Assembly: GCA_017455845.1 (NCBI GenBank)
Contig: JAFSYY010000049.1
Span: forward strand, 1-54,372
Reading direction: 5' to 3'
DNA: 54,372 nucleotides
From: Prevotella sp.
Lineage (GTDB): Bacteria; Bacteroidota; Bacteroidia; Bacteroidales; Bacteroidaceae
A model generated the notes under the pieces. The model saw only the letters and a program-made list of their open reading frames with translations. It made no database searches and was not told where the DNA came from. The position numbers and the translations under genes were made by a program. This document shows positions 26,771 through 35,285 of the stretch, one piece after another; positions within the stretch are counted from its first letter, which is position 1; the number at the start of each line of letters is the position of its first letter.

Positions 26771-27712
26771 CTACAACTGCTGTATCTCGCTGATTGGCAG
26801 TCCTGTGATGTCGGCAATCACGTCATCGGGGATGCCCCTCTCCTTCATCTTTCTTGCATTGTCGCGATTAGTCTCTTCGCGGCCCTCGGCAAGGCCCTCT
26901 TCGCGGCCCTCGGCAAGGCCCTCGGCGCGTCCGTCGGCAAGGCCCTCGGCCCTGCCGTCGGCTTTCGCGGTATCTATGGCATCCTGGGCGGCATGCACGC
27001 TGACCATGTATTCGCGGTAGGCACGGCGCTCCTCGTCCGTCATCTTCATGTACTCCAATTTACGGCGGGCCTCCTGCAGACCCGGCGTGGTGGTGTCGTC
27101 GCGTATGGCACCGTCCTTCAGGTAGACCATCCACTCCTCGATGGGTGTCCTGGCCACCTCGTTGAAGCGGTCTACGATCAGGAGGAAATATTCTGGGAAC
27201 ACCTCCTCGGGGGCGGTCATGCGGCGGCGCTCGCTGTCCATATACTCACGCTCGCTCCTGGTGTTCAACTTCAGTTCCGCATCCTTGTTGGTCATGCCGT
27301 GGAACGTGGTGATGCCGTGGAAGGCATAGTCGTTGCCGGAGCCGAAGTTAAAGTAAAGGATGTTGATGGAATACACCTTCTTGATGACATGATAGTCCTG
27401 GCCGATGCCTATCTGGTCGTTGATGGCCGTCGTCGTGCCGAAGATGATACGCTGGAAGAAGTCGCGCTCCTTGGTCAACTGCACCTCTACGATGATGATC
27501 TCGCCCTTCTCGGTCGTGGCCTTCACGTCCACGCGGTTGCTCTTGTCCTCGAGGCTGTCCTTATTGCTCTCGCTCTCGCTTATCTCGGTGATGGTCACCT
27601 TCTCCTTGATGAGTACCTCGATGAGCCCCTCAAGCACCTCCTTGTTCGCCTTGTCACGTAGGATGCGCTTGATGGCCCAGTCGAAGCGTACATATTTGCT
27701 GTTCTCTGTCAT
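26771..27712 (-). CDS. Rpn-type PD-(D/E)XK nuclease-family protein (PDDEXK_2 'transposase-like')
   Basis: The start is placed at ATG 27712 (MTENSKYVRFDWAIKRILRD); upstream codons in frame precede the promoter. The 313-aa product carries the family core: DWAFK-like DWAIKRIL, the nuclease motif with Asp in RVDVKA and E-V-Q in IIIVEVQL, and FGTTTAINDQIG. The C-terminus has tandem A-E-G-L-A-E-G-R repeats (coding region 26873-26961), then RKMKERGIPDDVIADITGL. This end is typical of the family. Members are multi-copy in Bacteroidales and related to recombination-promoting Rpn nucleases; the function here is unproven. It has its own promoter and is convergent with the 26408 peptide gene. Confidence 0.88.
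   Translation of the reverse strand: MTENSKYVRFDWAIKRILRDKANKEVLEGLIEVLIKEKVTITEISESESNKDSLEDKSNRVDVKATTEKGEIIIVEVQLTKERDFFQRIIFGTTTAINDQIGIGQDYHVIKKVYSINILYFNFGSGNDYAFHGITTFHGMTNKDAELKLNTRSEREYMDSERRRMTAPEEVFPEYFLLIVDRFNEVARTPIEEWMVYLKDGAIRDDTTTPGLQEARRKLEYMKMTDEERRAYREYMVSVHAAQDAIDTAKADGRAEGLADGRAEGLAEGREEGLAEGREETNRDNARKMKERGIPDDVIADITGLPISEIQQL
26873..26961. repeat. Coding tandem repeat (AEGLAEGR) in the Rpn-type gene
   Basis: Degenerate 24-bp-type units (GGCCCTCGGCAAG and variants) encode the repeated A-E-G-R/L-A-E/D-G residues near the C-terminus, a usual length-variable part of this family. Confidence 0.8.
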
Positions 27713-27747
27713 CGTCTGAAATAATATGAATGGTGCACTCTTGGATG

Positions 27748-27778
27748 CAAAGATACAAATAAAGAACCGAACCGCCAA
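27748..27778 (-). promoter_or_regulatory. Promoter of the Rpn-type gene
   Basis: On the minus strand TTG (27776-27778) is followed after 20 bp by TATCTTTG (27748-27755), 35 bp before ATG 27712. The box and the TTGGCGGTT context resemble the promoter at 1400-1431. Confidence 0.7.
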
Positions 27779-27830
27779 GCGATTCGGTGAATATTTTTGT
27801 TAGAAGGTCGAAAAACGATGACCAAGCAGG

Positions 27831-28010
27831 TTAGTCTTCATCGTCCCAGAGGCTGAAACGTGACAAATTATTGTCCACGTCGTTAGTAGTGCCTGTGAAG
27901 TCACTCTGTACTGGACTTGCACCAGTTACATCCAGTGGCGAATTGGCTACCATGTTAGCAGTTCTGACGGCAACCATTGCCATCGCGGGTGTCACATATA
28001 TCTTTTTCAT
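27831..28010 (-). CDS. Small acidic peptide, MKK...WDDE family (59 aa)
   Basis: The ATG at 28010 gives MKKIYVTPAMAMVAVRTANM; an in-frame ATG at 28031 would add only MFKKKKI and is less likely. The end is NNLSRFSLWDDED. The gene lies 182 bp downstream of the 28193-30421 gene on the same strand, the same order as the other three pairs. The intervening 28011-28192 holds repeated CACGAATT-type words and octamers of GAATTAGA (28085-28108), with no other gene. Function unknown. Confidence 0.8.
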   Translation of the reverse strand: MKKIYVTPAMAMVAVRTANMVANSPLDVTGASPVQSDFTGTTNDVDNNLSRFSLWDDED

Positions 28011-28192
28011 AATCTTTTTCTTTTTAAACACGAATTACCATTAATTGACCATGAATTTCATCATGAATGATTTTGTTTATCACGAATTAGAGAATTAGAG
28101 AATTCTGACTATTGATGTTTGAATGATAATCTTAAATTACTGCAAGCACTCGTGGGTCTTCGACAAATCTCGCAAATTCGTGATAGATAATT

Positions 28193-30421
28193 TTACTTGA
28201 TTACTTTCTTGCCGTTCACGATGTACAGGCCCTTCTTCAATTGTGAATTGTGAATTGAGAATCGTGAATTAACCCTGCGGCCCTGCAGGTCGTAGACCTC
28301 ATTATGCATTATGCATTGTGAATTATGCATTGAAGAGATGCCTGCTGTCTCGTCAAAGAACCAGATGAACTCACGTGCACCGGCTACAGCATCTGCGGGC
28401 AGATAGGCAGAGTGAGCACGCACGGTGAAGTTATTATTGTTCTTATAGAATCCAAGACCTTTACTGCCTTTCTTCAGCACGAAGATGGTATTTGCATCCA
28501 TCGGAGTATCTACGGTAACACCCTCAAGCAGGCTGGTTCCTGTACCTGTCGTGACAACAGGGATATTGGTGGTTACACCGCTCACCAGCAGACCAGTATG
28601 TGCGGGAACGGCACCTGTCACCTGGGTGAATATCACGGCATCGCCATCCTTGCTTGCTGTATAGGCCGTCAATGCAGTTATACCCGTGAAATCAAGTGCG
28701 TTATCTGAATAATAAGTGGCCCAACCGACAGAAGTGATGGTTATTTCTTCTTTAACAGAGGTACAATATCCACCATAAGTTGGTACGGGTGCTATATATT
28801 TGTAGAATTTGGGAACAAAGGCATTGTCTGTATTTGTGTATCCACGGAAGTCTTGATTATTATAGATACTTAAGTATCTCGTTGTGTAATTATCCTTTGT
28901 ACAAAGATAATCATTATTATTAATCTTCCAGAGTTTTCTATTACCTGTTCCTACTCTTATGTTATTATTGCTGCCAGAACTTGTTGTTGTGTTGCAATAA
29001 AGCCAATGAGTGGCATCCCCACTTGGATAAAAGGTATATCCATCGGTTGCATTACCGCTTACTTTCCATTTTAAACTATCTGCTACTTCTGAAGTAATCT
29101 TTCTGTTAGCGACTGTAATGGATACTGGTGTCGGAGGATTTGAACCACCCTGGTCATTGTTCATTGCATAAGTGCCATTTGAAATAACAAAAACATCAGT
29201 TGTTGTCATGGAAGTGAGTGCTGCTTCCTCCCAACTCTCAGTAGTATAACTTACAATTTTAGCCAAAACAGCATAGTAGATGATGTCTGTTGTACTTGTG
29301 GCAGATGTCACGTAGTTGGCACTGGGATCTGAATCTGTTGGCGTGTCGATCTTGTTGGCCTCAACAACCCATCCCAGGAAAGAATAGCCAGCAGGGATAC
29401 CAGACTCTGGTGCAGCAAACGAAATGGGCTCTCCGTCCTCAACCAAAACAGATGTCGTCGAACCATTAACATTGTAAGTAATGGTGTGCCTTACAATCTC
29501 CTCGAAACTGGCACGGAATGCCACTGCACTTGTTACTTCGTATGTGGTACCTTCGCCGTCATTCCATCCTGCATTTGCGGCATTATATTCCCATTTAGTC
29601 AGTCTATAGTCTTCATTGGCTGGAGTTGCCACTATTGTCAATACAGTGCCGTCAGAGACTTCTGTGCCACTCGCTATAGGCTCTTCGCCATTCTTAACAA
29701 CAAGAGTACCATTGCTGGGAGCAGAGAACGTTACGGCATATTTGGCAACGGCGGCAGCCTGCGTAATGGTCACGTCTTTGGTAGCATCGCCATAGGTAAG
29801 TGTCACTACGGCTTCACGAGAGTTCTCCGTATCAGTATTCTCTGTTGCAGTGAACGCCACTTTGCCATTTTCAGCATCAACAGCCCCAACGGTCAACCAG
29901 TCGCCCGATTTCTTCGTGGCAGTTAATGTGCTTCCATCTGGATTCGTTATGCTATAACTGATATTGCCTGACAAAACGTCGGCAGCAATATTTACGTCTT
30001 CTGAGTTAATTGAAGGGGCAGAAGGAGTGTAGGTGACAACAACTTTTGTTAATCTAACTTGACCACCTGAAGTGTTAAAAACGACAGAAGAGGTGTTTCC
30101 CGTCCAAGTATCATTGGAAATACTCCCATTCTCGCCACTTTTCAAGGTAAGTGTATTTTGGCTATAAGTAAAGACAATTTTAGAAATATTACCTACTTCT
30201 GAACTCACCGTCAGAGTCGCTCCAGAATAGATTCTATAATTATCCGAACGAGAAAATATTCCACTACTTGCAGTAAGAGAAATACCGTTTTTAGTTAATG
30301 TTGTTGTATTACTAGTCTCAACGTTAACAGTAAAGGTAACGTCTGCCGCCCACACACTCGCGCTTCCCACTACGAGGGCGCATAGCAGGAGCATTGTTTT
30401 TAAAAAGTAAAGTTTTTTCAT
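28193..30421 (-). CDS. Exported protein with BACON-like and InlB-type repeats and conserved tail
   Basis: This 742-aa protein has a signal peptide (LLLCALVVGSASVWA). After an N-terminal beta domain comes a BACON-like domain (about 140-225: SGDWLTVGAV ... VTLTYGDATKDVTITQ). InlB/Listeria-Bacteroides-type repeats follow (about 230-395: HTITYNVNG, GYSFLGWVVEAN), then an AT-rich segment with a lectin-like look. The common module ends it: VGWATYYSDNALDFTG, HTGLLVSG, GLGFYKNN, AREFIWFFDETAGI, YDLQGRRV, KGLYIVNGKKVIK. Two heptamer arrays (28239-28273 and 28301-28335) lie in frame between the module and the tail. It is probably surface exposed; no enzymatic motif was recognised. Its peptide partner lies downstream at 27831-28010. 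Confidence 0.8.
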   Translation of the reverse strand: MKKLYFLKTMLLLCALVVGSASVWAADVTFTVNVETSNTTTLTKNGISLTASSGIFSRSDNYRIYSGATLTVSSEVGNISKIVFTYSQNTLTLKSGENGSISNDTWTGNTSSVVFNTSGGQVRLTKVVVTYTPSAPSINSEDVNIAADVLSGNISYSITNPDGSTLTATKKSGDWLTVGAVDAENGKVAFTATENTDTENSREAVVTLTYGDATKDVTITQAAAVAKYAVTFSAPSNGTLVVKNGEEPIASGTEVSDGTVLTIVATPANEDYRLTKWEYNAANAGWNDGEGTTYEVTSAVAFRASFEEIVRHTITYNVNGSTTSVLVEDGEPISFAAPESGIPAGYSFLGWVVEANKIDTPTDSDPSANYVTSATSTTDIIYYAVLAKIVSYTTESWEEAALTSMTTTDVFVISNGTYAMNNDQGGSNPPTPVSITVANRKITSEVADSLKWKVSGNATDGYTFYPSGDATHWLYCNTTTSSGSNNNIRVGTGNRKLWKINNNDYLCTKDNYTTRYLSIYNNQDFRGYTNTDNAFVPKFYKYIAPVPTYGGYCTSVKEEITITSVGWATYYSDNALDFTGITALTAYTASKDGDAVIFTQVTGAVPAHTGLLVSGVTTNIPVVTTGTGTSLLEGVTVDTPMDANTIFVLKKGSKGLGFYKNNNNFTVRAHSAYLPADAVAGAREFIWFFDETAGISSMHNSQCIMHNEVYDLQGRRVNSRFSIHNSQLKKGLYIVNGKKVIK
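28239..28335. repeat. Two in-frame heptamer arrays in the tail region of the 742-aa protein
   Basis: AATTGTG-type units fill 28239-28273 (five) and ATTATGC-type units fill 28301-28335 (five). The second array is the exact reverse complement of 33857-33891, which has the same place in the 914-aa gene. Confidence 0.9.
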
Positions 30422-30525
30422 AATGTTTTTATTTATAAGGATTATAAGTCTTCTGTCCGGCAGGGGCTGACGTTCCCCCCACGTGTATTAAGCATCATCC
30501 GCGAGTCTTTTCGCGAACATGGGTG

Positions 30526-30557
30526 CAAAGTTACACACTTATTTTGTATTGACCAAA
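30526..30557 (-). promoter_or_regulatory. Promoter of the 742-aa exported protein gene
   Basis: On the minus strand TTTG (30554-30557) is followed after 20 bp by TAACTTTG (30526-30533). The leader would be about 98 nt, with a CGCG...CGCG hairpin. The neighbouring 30558-30912 is AT-rich with one small CCGCC-TCA-GGCGG hairpin (30679-30691) and no supported gene. Confidence 0.78.
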
Positions 30558-30912
30558 GAAAACGCCGAAAAAGTTACTTGTTACTCCCAAAAGCCTCCAA
30601 AAGCCTATATCCTCGCATTTTCAATCTTATGGTTGATTTTTATCTGTTTAATTTTGAATTGAATTCTGTTGGATTTCTCCGCCTCAGGCGGACGAACACA
30701 AAGGAGAATACCATGAGTCAACTGTTTGTTTGTTGGGGTCGCTACGCTCAAAATTAACCAAAATCTGATTCGAAAATTATCATAGTTGCGCATGTTACAA
30801 TATTTTTCTTTTCAATTTTCCTGTAATTTTTAATCATTACTAAATAAAGTTAAAATCGGGGCGTCGCTCTTATTTTTTTATTCTCCCGTACCATTATTTC
30901 ACATAAAATCAG

Positions 30913-30920
30913 TAACTTTG
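30913..30920 (+). promoter_or_regulatory. -7 element TAACTTTG of the 30927-31148 leader
   Basis: TAACTTTG fits the consensus and is followed by GCACCC, as at the promoter facing the other way (30526). The -33 element is weak. Transcription would start near 30927, about 307 nt before the ATG at 31234. Confidence 0.6.
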
Positions 30921-30926
30921 CACCCG

Positions 30927-31148
30927 TGTTTTTCGACGAGCCAAGCGGCCTTAGGGTCGGGCGTAGTATGAGGCACGCTATTTTTTAATTGCTCAATTCT
31001 CTGCCGAACTGCGACCTCGAAAGAGATTTTTACGAGCGAAATCAATATACCGTTGAAGTTGCGCATTGTGCGCAGACTTCATCCATAGGTATATTGAGGC
31101 TGTCGCAGGCCTTGGCAGAGGTATGGCTGGGTCTGCGCTTTTTTGTGT
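30927..31148 (+). ncRNA. Structured leader RNA with alternative pairings (attenuator-like or 6S-like)
   Basis: A long hairpin is plain in the sequence. CTCTGCC (30999-31005) pairs with GGCAGAG (31114-31120), and CTGCGAC (31009-31015) with GTCGCAG (31102-31108). TCAATATACC (31042-31051) pairs with GGTATATTGA (31088-31097), GAAGT (31055) with ACTTC (31076), and GCGCA (31061) with TGCGC (31069). A side hairpin CTCG/CGAG (31016-31036) sits in a bulge. GCAGA (31115-31119) can instead pair with TCTGC (31132-31136) just before six T residues, which would break the closing stem. A rod with a side bulge recalls 6S RNA, and the alternative pairing recalls a riboswitch-like attenuator for the 31234 gene. 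No known class was recognised. Confidence 0.55.
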
Positions 31149-31233
31149 TCCTACGCTCCAGGTGCTCCCCCCCTATATATAATAATGTATATACATATTT
31201 ATTATAACTCAATATTAACTAAAACGAATTAAA

Positions 31234-33978
31234 ATGAAAAAGAAAATCTTTACTCTTTTAACGCTCATGCTAGCAGTATGCAGCGGGGCGTGGGCAGACA
31301 CAGCCATCATCAGTCCTGCCAACATGACATCACAGTCAAGTGGTACATTGGAAAGCACTGTTGCCGGAAATGTATGGTATGGTAATGGTACTAACCTTGA
31401 AACGGGATTTATTATTCAGATTACAGGCAACCTTGGGAAAGCACTTTCAAATCAAAGTACAGTTACTGTTAATAGTAATAGTTACAGTTCTTTCAAAAAT
31501 AGTAACGGAGCTCAGATGACATTAACGCTGCCGTCAGGCTACAAAGCTAAGTCGGTGACATTCTACGTAACAACTAATGCTGATGATGATGCCAATCTGA
31601 GTGAAATCAACGGAACGTCTTGCTCTGATGTAGTGACATCACATAAGGATGGTACCAATCCCACAGTTATTACAAAGGAATTAAGCCGTGTTAATTCGTT
31701 TACCTTTACTTTCTCTACAAAACAGGTATTCTTCGTGGCAGTAGTGGACTATCAGTTGCCTGTACCCGACATCACCACCCAACCCGTTTCTGCTACTTAT
31801 CAGAAGGACGCAACGGCAACGGCCCTGACAGTGGTTGCCACCGCCTCTGCTGGCGACTTGTCCTACCAGTGGTACAGCTGCGACGATGCAAATAAATCAA
31901 ATGCCGCAGTCATCAATGGCGAGACGAGTTCCTCTTATACTCCTTCAACTGCTACTGTTGGCACCTTCTACTATTTCTGCCGTGTAGCCGACACAAACGG
32001 CACGACGGACTCCAACGTTGCTACAATTTCCGTATCCGAAGCATCGGTTCCTACCATTAGCATAGTAGCCTCTGCCACAACAGTCTATGTCGGTAATGCT
32101 GTCAATTTGACCGCTACTGTTAGTGGTGTTCCTACTCCAACTATTCAGTGGTACAGTTGCACGGATGCAGAAAAGACAAATCCCGCCGCCATCGACGGAG
32201 CCATCAATGAGACCTACGCCCCCTCTACCACCACAGAAGGGACATATTACTACTACGCCGTAGCCACCAACAGCGAGGGTAGTGCAACCTCTGATGTTAT
32301 CACGCTTACTGTGAACCCGCTCTACACCGTGACTTTCTCACTCGGTGACGCAACGGGCGTGACGGGTACGGTTCCATCCGCAGTAGAGGTGGAGTCGGCA
32401 GTGACATTGCCCACCAACCAGACGCTCTATAAGGAAGGCTATACGCTGACGGGGTGGAACGACGGCACAACCACTTATGCAGCCGGAGCTTCTGCAACGA
32501 TTACTGCCAATACAACAATGACAGCTGTGTTCACCGCTAACACAGTTGATCTGGGTGTATGCCCTGCCACAATCACTTGGCAGTTCCAGACTGGACAAGG
32601 TGCTCCGGCATGGTCGCATCAAGGAGATGCTGCCTTCCCCTACGTGGCCCAGATGGCTCTTGGCAGCGAGACCATTGACATGGCTCTGACGATGGATGCA
32701 AGCGATGGAAAGATTGCCAATGCTAACTGGACTGACTGGAGCCAGATGAACGGAGGAACAAAACTTACTGCGCCCGTTGTGAAGGGTGCCGTGCTGAAAC
32801 TGTATGTATATGGCGAAGGCAGTACACCCGTCACATTTAACGGCACTGCCGGCACTTACAGTTCAAACATCTATTCCTATACAGCCACGGCTGCCGACGG
32901 AACGACAGGCAGTGTGGAAATCGTTATCGGCGACCAGTCTTATACCAAGTATCTTACAGTCGAATATCCCACAGTGGGCGTAAAGGTCTATGACTATGCT
33001 ACGTCAGTAGGTAATGGAACGGTTGGAAACAGCGATCAGGTTTCCATTGCAGAGCAATCAATCAATGGAACAAAGGTCAATGTCATCAAGTTTAATTCAT
33101 CCTTGAGCAGTGATAAGGCAACCAACTATTGGAAGATAACTCCCGCTGCAGGCAAATTCCAGAAGGGCGACCGTGTCATCTGGACGGGTTGCTACAGCAA
33201 TAGTAGCACTAAGACAACTACCATCGCCATTTACGATGACGATGCCATCAGCAGTGCCATAGTGACGGGTGAGAGTTTTGCCAACGTGAATGGTGGCTCA
33301 GCATCAAGTCCAAAGTCGCTGACAACCGGCTACTTCACTCTTAGTGCCGACGCAGAGGCCCTCTATATCGGGCGCAGCGGTGGTACTGCCACCTATCTGA
33401 CGGCTCTTACAGTGGTTCGCGAGAATGCTACCATCAAGCCTGCCCATAACAAGTCGACCTATGTCGCAAGTACGGCTCTTGATTTCAGCGGTGTTGCTGG
33501 TCTGAAGGCATATAGGGCATCTGACGCATCAGCAGGTAAGGTAACGCTTGACGAAGTGACCACAGTTCCCGCCGGTACTCCATTACTTCTCATTGGAACG
33601 GCTGATACGGAGTATAGTGTACCTGCTCTTGAGACAGCAGATGCAATCGGCACAAACCTCCTCGTTGCTGGTGACGGCTCGACTGAGTTCGATGGCACGA
33701 CCTACGACTATATCCTCTACAGCGACGGTCTGTTCTACCAGATTGGCAGCGGAAGCGTTGCAGTAGGCAAGGCTTATCTGCACTGCGAGAGCGACCCGAC
33801 GGCTGCTGGCTCACGCAGCCTGGCAATCAGTTTCGGCGATGAGACCACAGGCATCTCTTCAATGCATAATTCACAATGCATAATGCATAATGAGATCTAC
33901 AACCTGAGCGGCCAGCGCGTCGGCCAGCCTGTGAAGGGCCTGTACATCGTGAACGGCAAAAAGGTTTTGGTGAAATAA
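31234..33978 (+). CDS. Exported protein with Ig-like and InlB-type repeats and conserved tail
   Basis: This 914-aa protein has a signal peptide (MKKKIFTLLTLMLAVCSGAWA). After an N-terminal beta domain come two Ig-like domains (about 175-375: LSYQWYSCDDA ... YYFCRVADTNG; IQWYSCTDAE ... YYYYAVATNSEG). An InlB-type repeat (YTLTGWNDGTTTYAAG, about 380-440) and further beta domains follow. The C-terminal module has STALDFSGVAGLKAY, PAGTPLLLIG, GLFYQIGSG and AYLHCESD, then TTGISSMHNS, YNLSGQRV and KGLYIVNGKKVLVK. An in-frame heptamer array (33857-33891) precedes the tail. It is likely surface located and may bind glycans or proteins. It is preceded by a long structured leader and followed 35 bp later by a 56-aa peptide gene. 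Confidence 0.8.
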   Translation: MKKKIFTLLTLMLAVCSGAWADTAIISPANMTSQSSGTLESTVAGNVWYGNGTNLETGFIIQITGNLGKALSNQSTVTVNSNSYSSFKNSNGAQMTLTLPSGYKAKSVTFYVTTNADDDANLSEINGTSCSDVVTSHKDGTNPTVITKELSRVNSFTFTFSTKQVFFVAVVDYQLPVPDITTQPVSATYQKDATATALTVVATASAGDLSYQWYSCDDANKSNAAVINGETSSSYTPSTATVGTFYYFCRVADTNGTTDSNVATISVSEASVPTISIVASATTVYVGNAVNLTATVSGVPTPTIQWYSCTDAEKTNPAAIDGAINETYAPSTTTEGTYYYYAVATNSEGSATSDVITLTVNPLYTVTFSLGDATGVTGTVPSAVEVESAVTLPTNQTLYKEGYTLTGWNDGTTTYAAGASATITANTTMTAVFTANTVDLGVCPATITWQFQTGQGAPAWSHQGDAAFPYVAQMALGSETIDMALTMDASDGKIANANWTDWSQMNGGTKLTAPVVKGAVLKLYVYGEGSTPVTFNGTAGTYSSNIYSYTATAADGTTGSVEIVIGDQSYTKYLTVEYPTVGVKVYDYATSVGNGTVGNSDQVSIAEQSINGTKVNVIKFNSSLSSDKATNYWKITPAAGKFQKGDRVIWTGCYSNSSTKTTTIAIYDDDAISSAIVTGESFANVNGGSASSPKSLTTGYFTLSADAEALYIGRSGGTATYLTALTVVRENATIKPAHNKSTYVASTALDFSGVAGLKAYRASDASAGKVTLDEVTTVPAGTPLLLIGTADTEYSVPALETADAIGTNLLVAGDGSTEFDGTTYDYILYSDGLFYQIGSGSVAVGKAYLHCESDPTAAGSRSLAISFGDETTGISSMHNSQCIMHNEIYNLSGQRVGQPVKGLYIVNGKKVLVK
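33857..33891. repeat. In-frame heptamer array (GCATAAT), five units, identical to one at 28301-28335
   Basis: The 35 bp are the exact reverse complement of 28301-28335 and take the same place before the tail in a divergent relative. Confidence 0.9.
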
Positions 33979-34013
33979 TCAATAATAAAAAAGTAAAGAA
34001 AGGAACAACGATT

Positions 34014-34184
34014 ATGAAAAAGCAATATATCAATCCCGTACTGACAGTTATCAACGTCCAAACGCAGCAGATGATTGCTGAGTCCGCCGGCTTCGGCTCT
34101 GGCACAAAGGGCGGTGGCGAGGCCGTCTCACGTCGTGGCTACAACGTCTGGGACGACGAAGATGAATTTGACAGTGAAGAATAG
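34014..34184 (+). CDS. Small acidic peptide, MKK...WDDE family (56 aa)
   Basis: The ATG at 34014 follows an AAAGGAACAACG ribosome site. The peptide begins MKKQYINPVLTVINVQTQQM and ends AVSRRGYNVWDDEDEFDSEE, with a Gly-rich middle. It shares MKKxYxxP, Thr17, the hydrophobic pair, (L/V)SR and WDDED with the peptides at 4040, 26408 and 27831. It lies 35 bp after the 914-aa exported protein gene and before the terminator at 34275. No transport signal or cysteine is present. Function unknown. Confidence 0.82.
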   Translation: MKKQYINPVLTVINVQTQQMIAESAGFGSGTKGGGEAVSRRGYNVWDDEDEFDSEE

Positions 34185-34274
34185 CAAACAAAAACAAAAA
34201 TAGATTTAGCCCCGCCCAATTCGTGAGAACCTGGCGGTGCGTCAATAAAGTTAATTTTTTTTTCATTTTTTTTG

Positions 34275-34312
34275 ATGCCGCTGCTCCGTGAGGAGCGGCG
34301 GCATTGTTCTTT
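34275..34312 (+). terminator. Hairpin terminator after the 56-aa peptide gene
   Basis: TGCCGCTGCTCC-GTGA-GGAGCGGCGGCA (34276-34303) folds into a strong stem, followed by TTGTTCTTTC. The rest of the 34185-34569 gap is AT-rich and holds only the frr promoter. Confidence 0.75.
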
Positions 34313-34512
34313 CTTAGCATTGAGTTTCGGGGCTACGGGGGTGCGAGGATAGAAAAATGTTTTTATTTGTTTTTTTTGTTTTTATTTGTTTTTGATAAGA
34401 CGCGTAGCGTTCCCAAGGGATGAATCTGACCAGGCTCGCAGCGAAAACATGTCAGTTTGCCGCATGACTAAGTAGATTACACAAAATCAAATGAAAAAAA
34501 TCTTGCGATTTG

Positions 34513-34543
34513 TTGCGCAATTCAAATAAAAGTGGTAAATTTG
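34513..34543 (+). promoter_or_regulatory. Promoter of frr
   Basis: TTG (34513-34515), 20 bp, then TAAATTTG (34536-34543), 26 bp before the ATG at 34570. Confidence 0.7.
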
Positions 34544-34569
34544 TCAGCAAAATCTTAAACTGTAACATT

Positions 34570-35130
34570 ATGATAGACGTAAAAGAGACTTTGAAGAAGG
34601 CCGAAGAGCGCATGGAGATGGCTGCGATGTTCCTGGAAGAAGAACTGAACCGCATCCGTGCCGGCCGTGCCAATGTGGCCATCCTGGATGGCGTCCGTGT
34701 TGAATCCTACGGCAGTAAGGTGCCCCTGAACCAGGTGGCCTCCGTGAGTTGTCCCGATGCCCGTACCATTGCCATCAAGCCTTGGGACAGGAAGCAGATC
34801 CGCGACATTGAGAAGGCTATCATGGACAGCGACGTAGGCATCACGCCCGAGAACAATGGCGAGGTGATTCGTCTGGGCATCCCGCAGCCCACCGAGGAGC
34901 GCCGCCGTGACCTGGTGAAGCAGTGCAACAAGATTGCCGAGAAGGCCAAGGTGGAGGTGCGCAATGTGCGTGCCGACATCAAGGACAAACTGAAGAAGGC
35001 CATCAAGGACGGCCTGAGCGAGGACAACGAGAAGGATGCCGAACAGGATCTGCAGAAGGTCCACGACAAGTACATCAAGAAACTGGATGAACTGATCGAG
35101 GCTAAGAACAAGGAGATTATGACAGTGTAA
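34570..35130 (+). CDS. frr: Ribosome recycling factor
   Basis: The ATG at 34570 gives 186 residues (MIDVKETLKKAEERMEMA), the normal RRF length. The longer frame from 34510 crosses the promoter and is rejected. Conserved RRF parts are present: the helix with LNRIRAGRAN, IKPWDRKQIRDIEKAI, SDVGITPENNGEVIRL, PTEERRRDLVKQCNK, RNVRADIKDKLKK and the end HDKYIKKLDELIEAKNKEIM. It works with EF-G to split ribosomes after termination. It stands alone with its own promoter. A large inverted heptamer array (35135-35275) follows and probably serves as its 3' hairpin. Confidence 0.97.
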   Translation: MIDVKETLKKAEERMEMAAMFLEEELNRIRAGRANVAILDGVRVESYGSKVPLNQVASVSCPDARTIAIKPWDRKQIRDIEKAIMDSDVGITPENNGEVIRLGIPQPTEERRRDLVKQCNKIAEKAKVEVRNVRADIKDKLKKAIKDGLSEDNEKDAEQDLQKVHDKYIKKLDELIEAKNKEIMTV

Positions 35131-35134
35131 TATA

Positions 35135-35275
35135 GAAATGAGGAATGAGAAATGAGGAATGAGAAATGTAAATGAAAAAATGAATAAATGATGCCAGACT
35201 GATACGCGCACAACGGCATTTCATCATTTATTCATTTACATTTCTCATTTCTTATTTCTCATTTCTCATTTAAAT
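35135..35275. repeat. Inverted pair of heptamer arrays forming a giant hairpin
   Basis: The left array (GAAATGA/GGAATGA, from 35135) and the right array (TTTCTCA, to 35272) are near-complementary over roughly 50 bp. Matching AAATGATGCC and GGCAT...ATCATTT lie at the apex around a loop at 35196-35214. It occupies the whole gap between frr and the 35286 gene. Confidence 0.88.
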
Positions 35276-35285
35276 TTTAGATGCT

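Noticed and set aside
30605-30793. 62-aa minus-strand ORF in the divergent gap
   Set aside because: No ribosome site, no family likeness, not placed like the WDDE peptides, AT-rich non-coding composition.
34510-34569. Longer frr start at 34510
   Set aside because: The added codons overlap the promoter; RRF proteins begin at the position of 34570.
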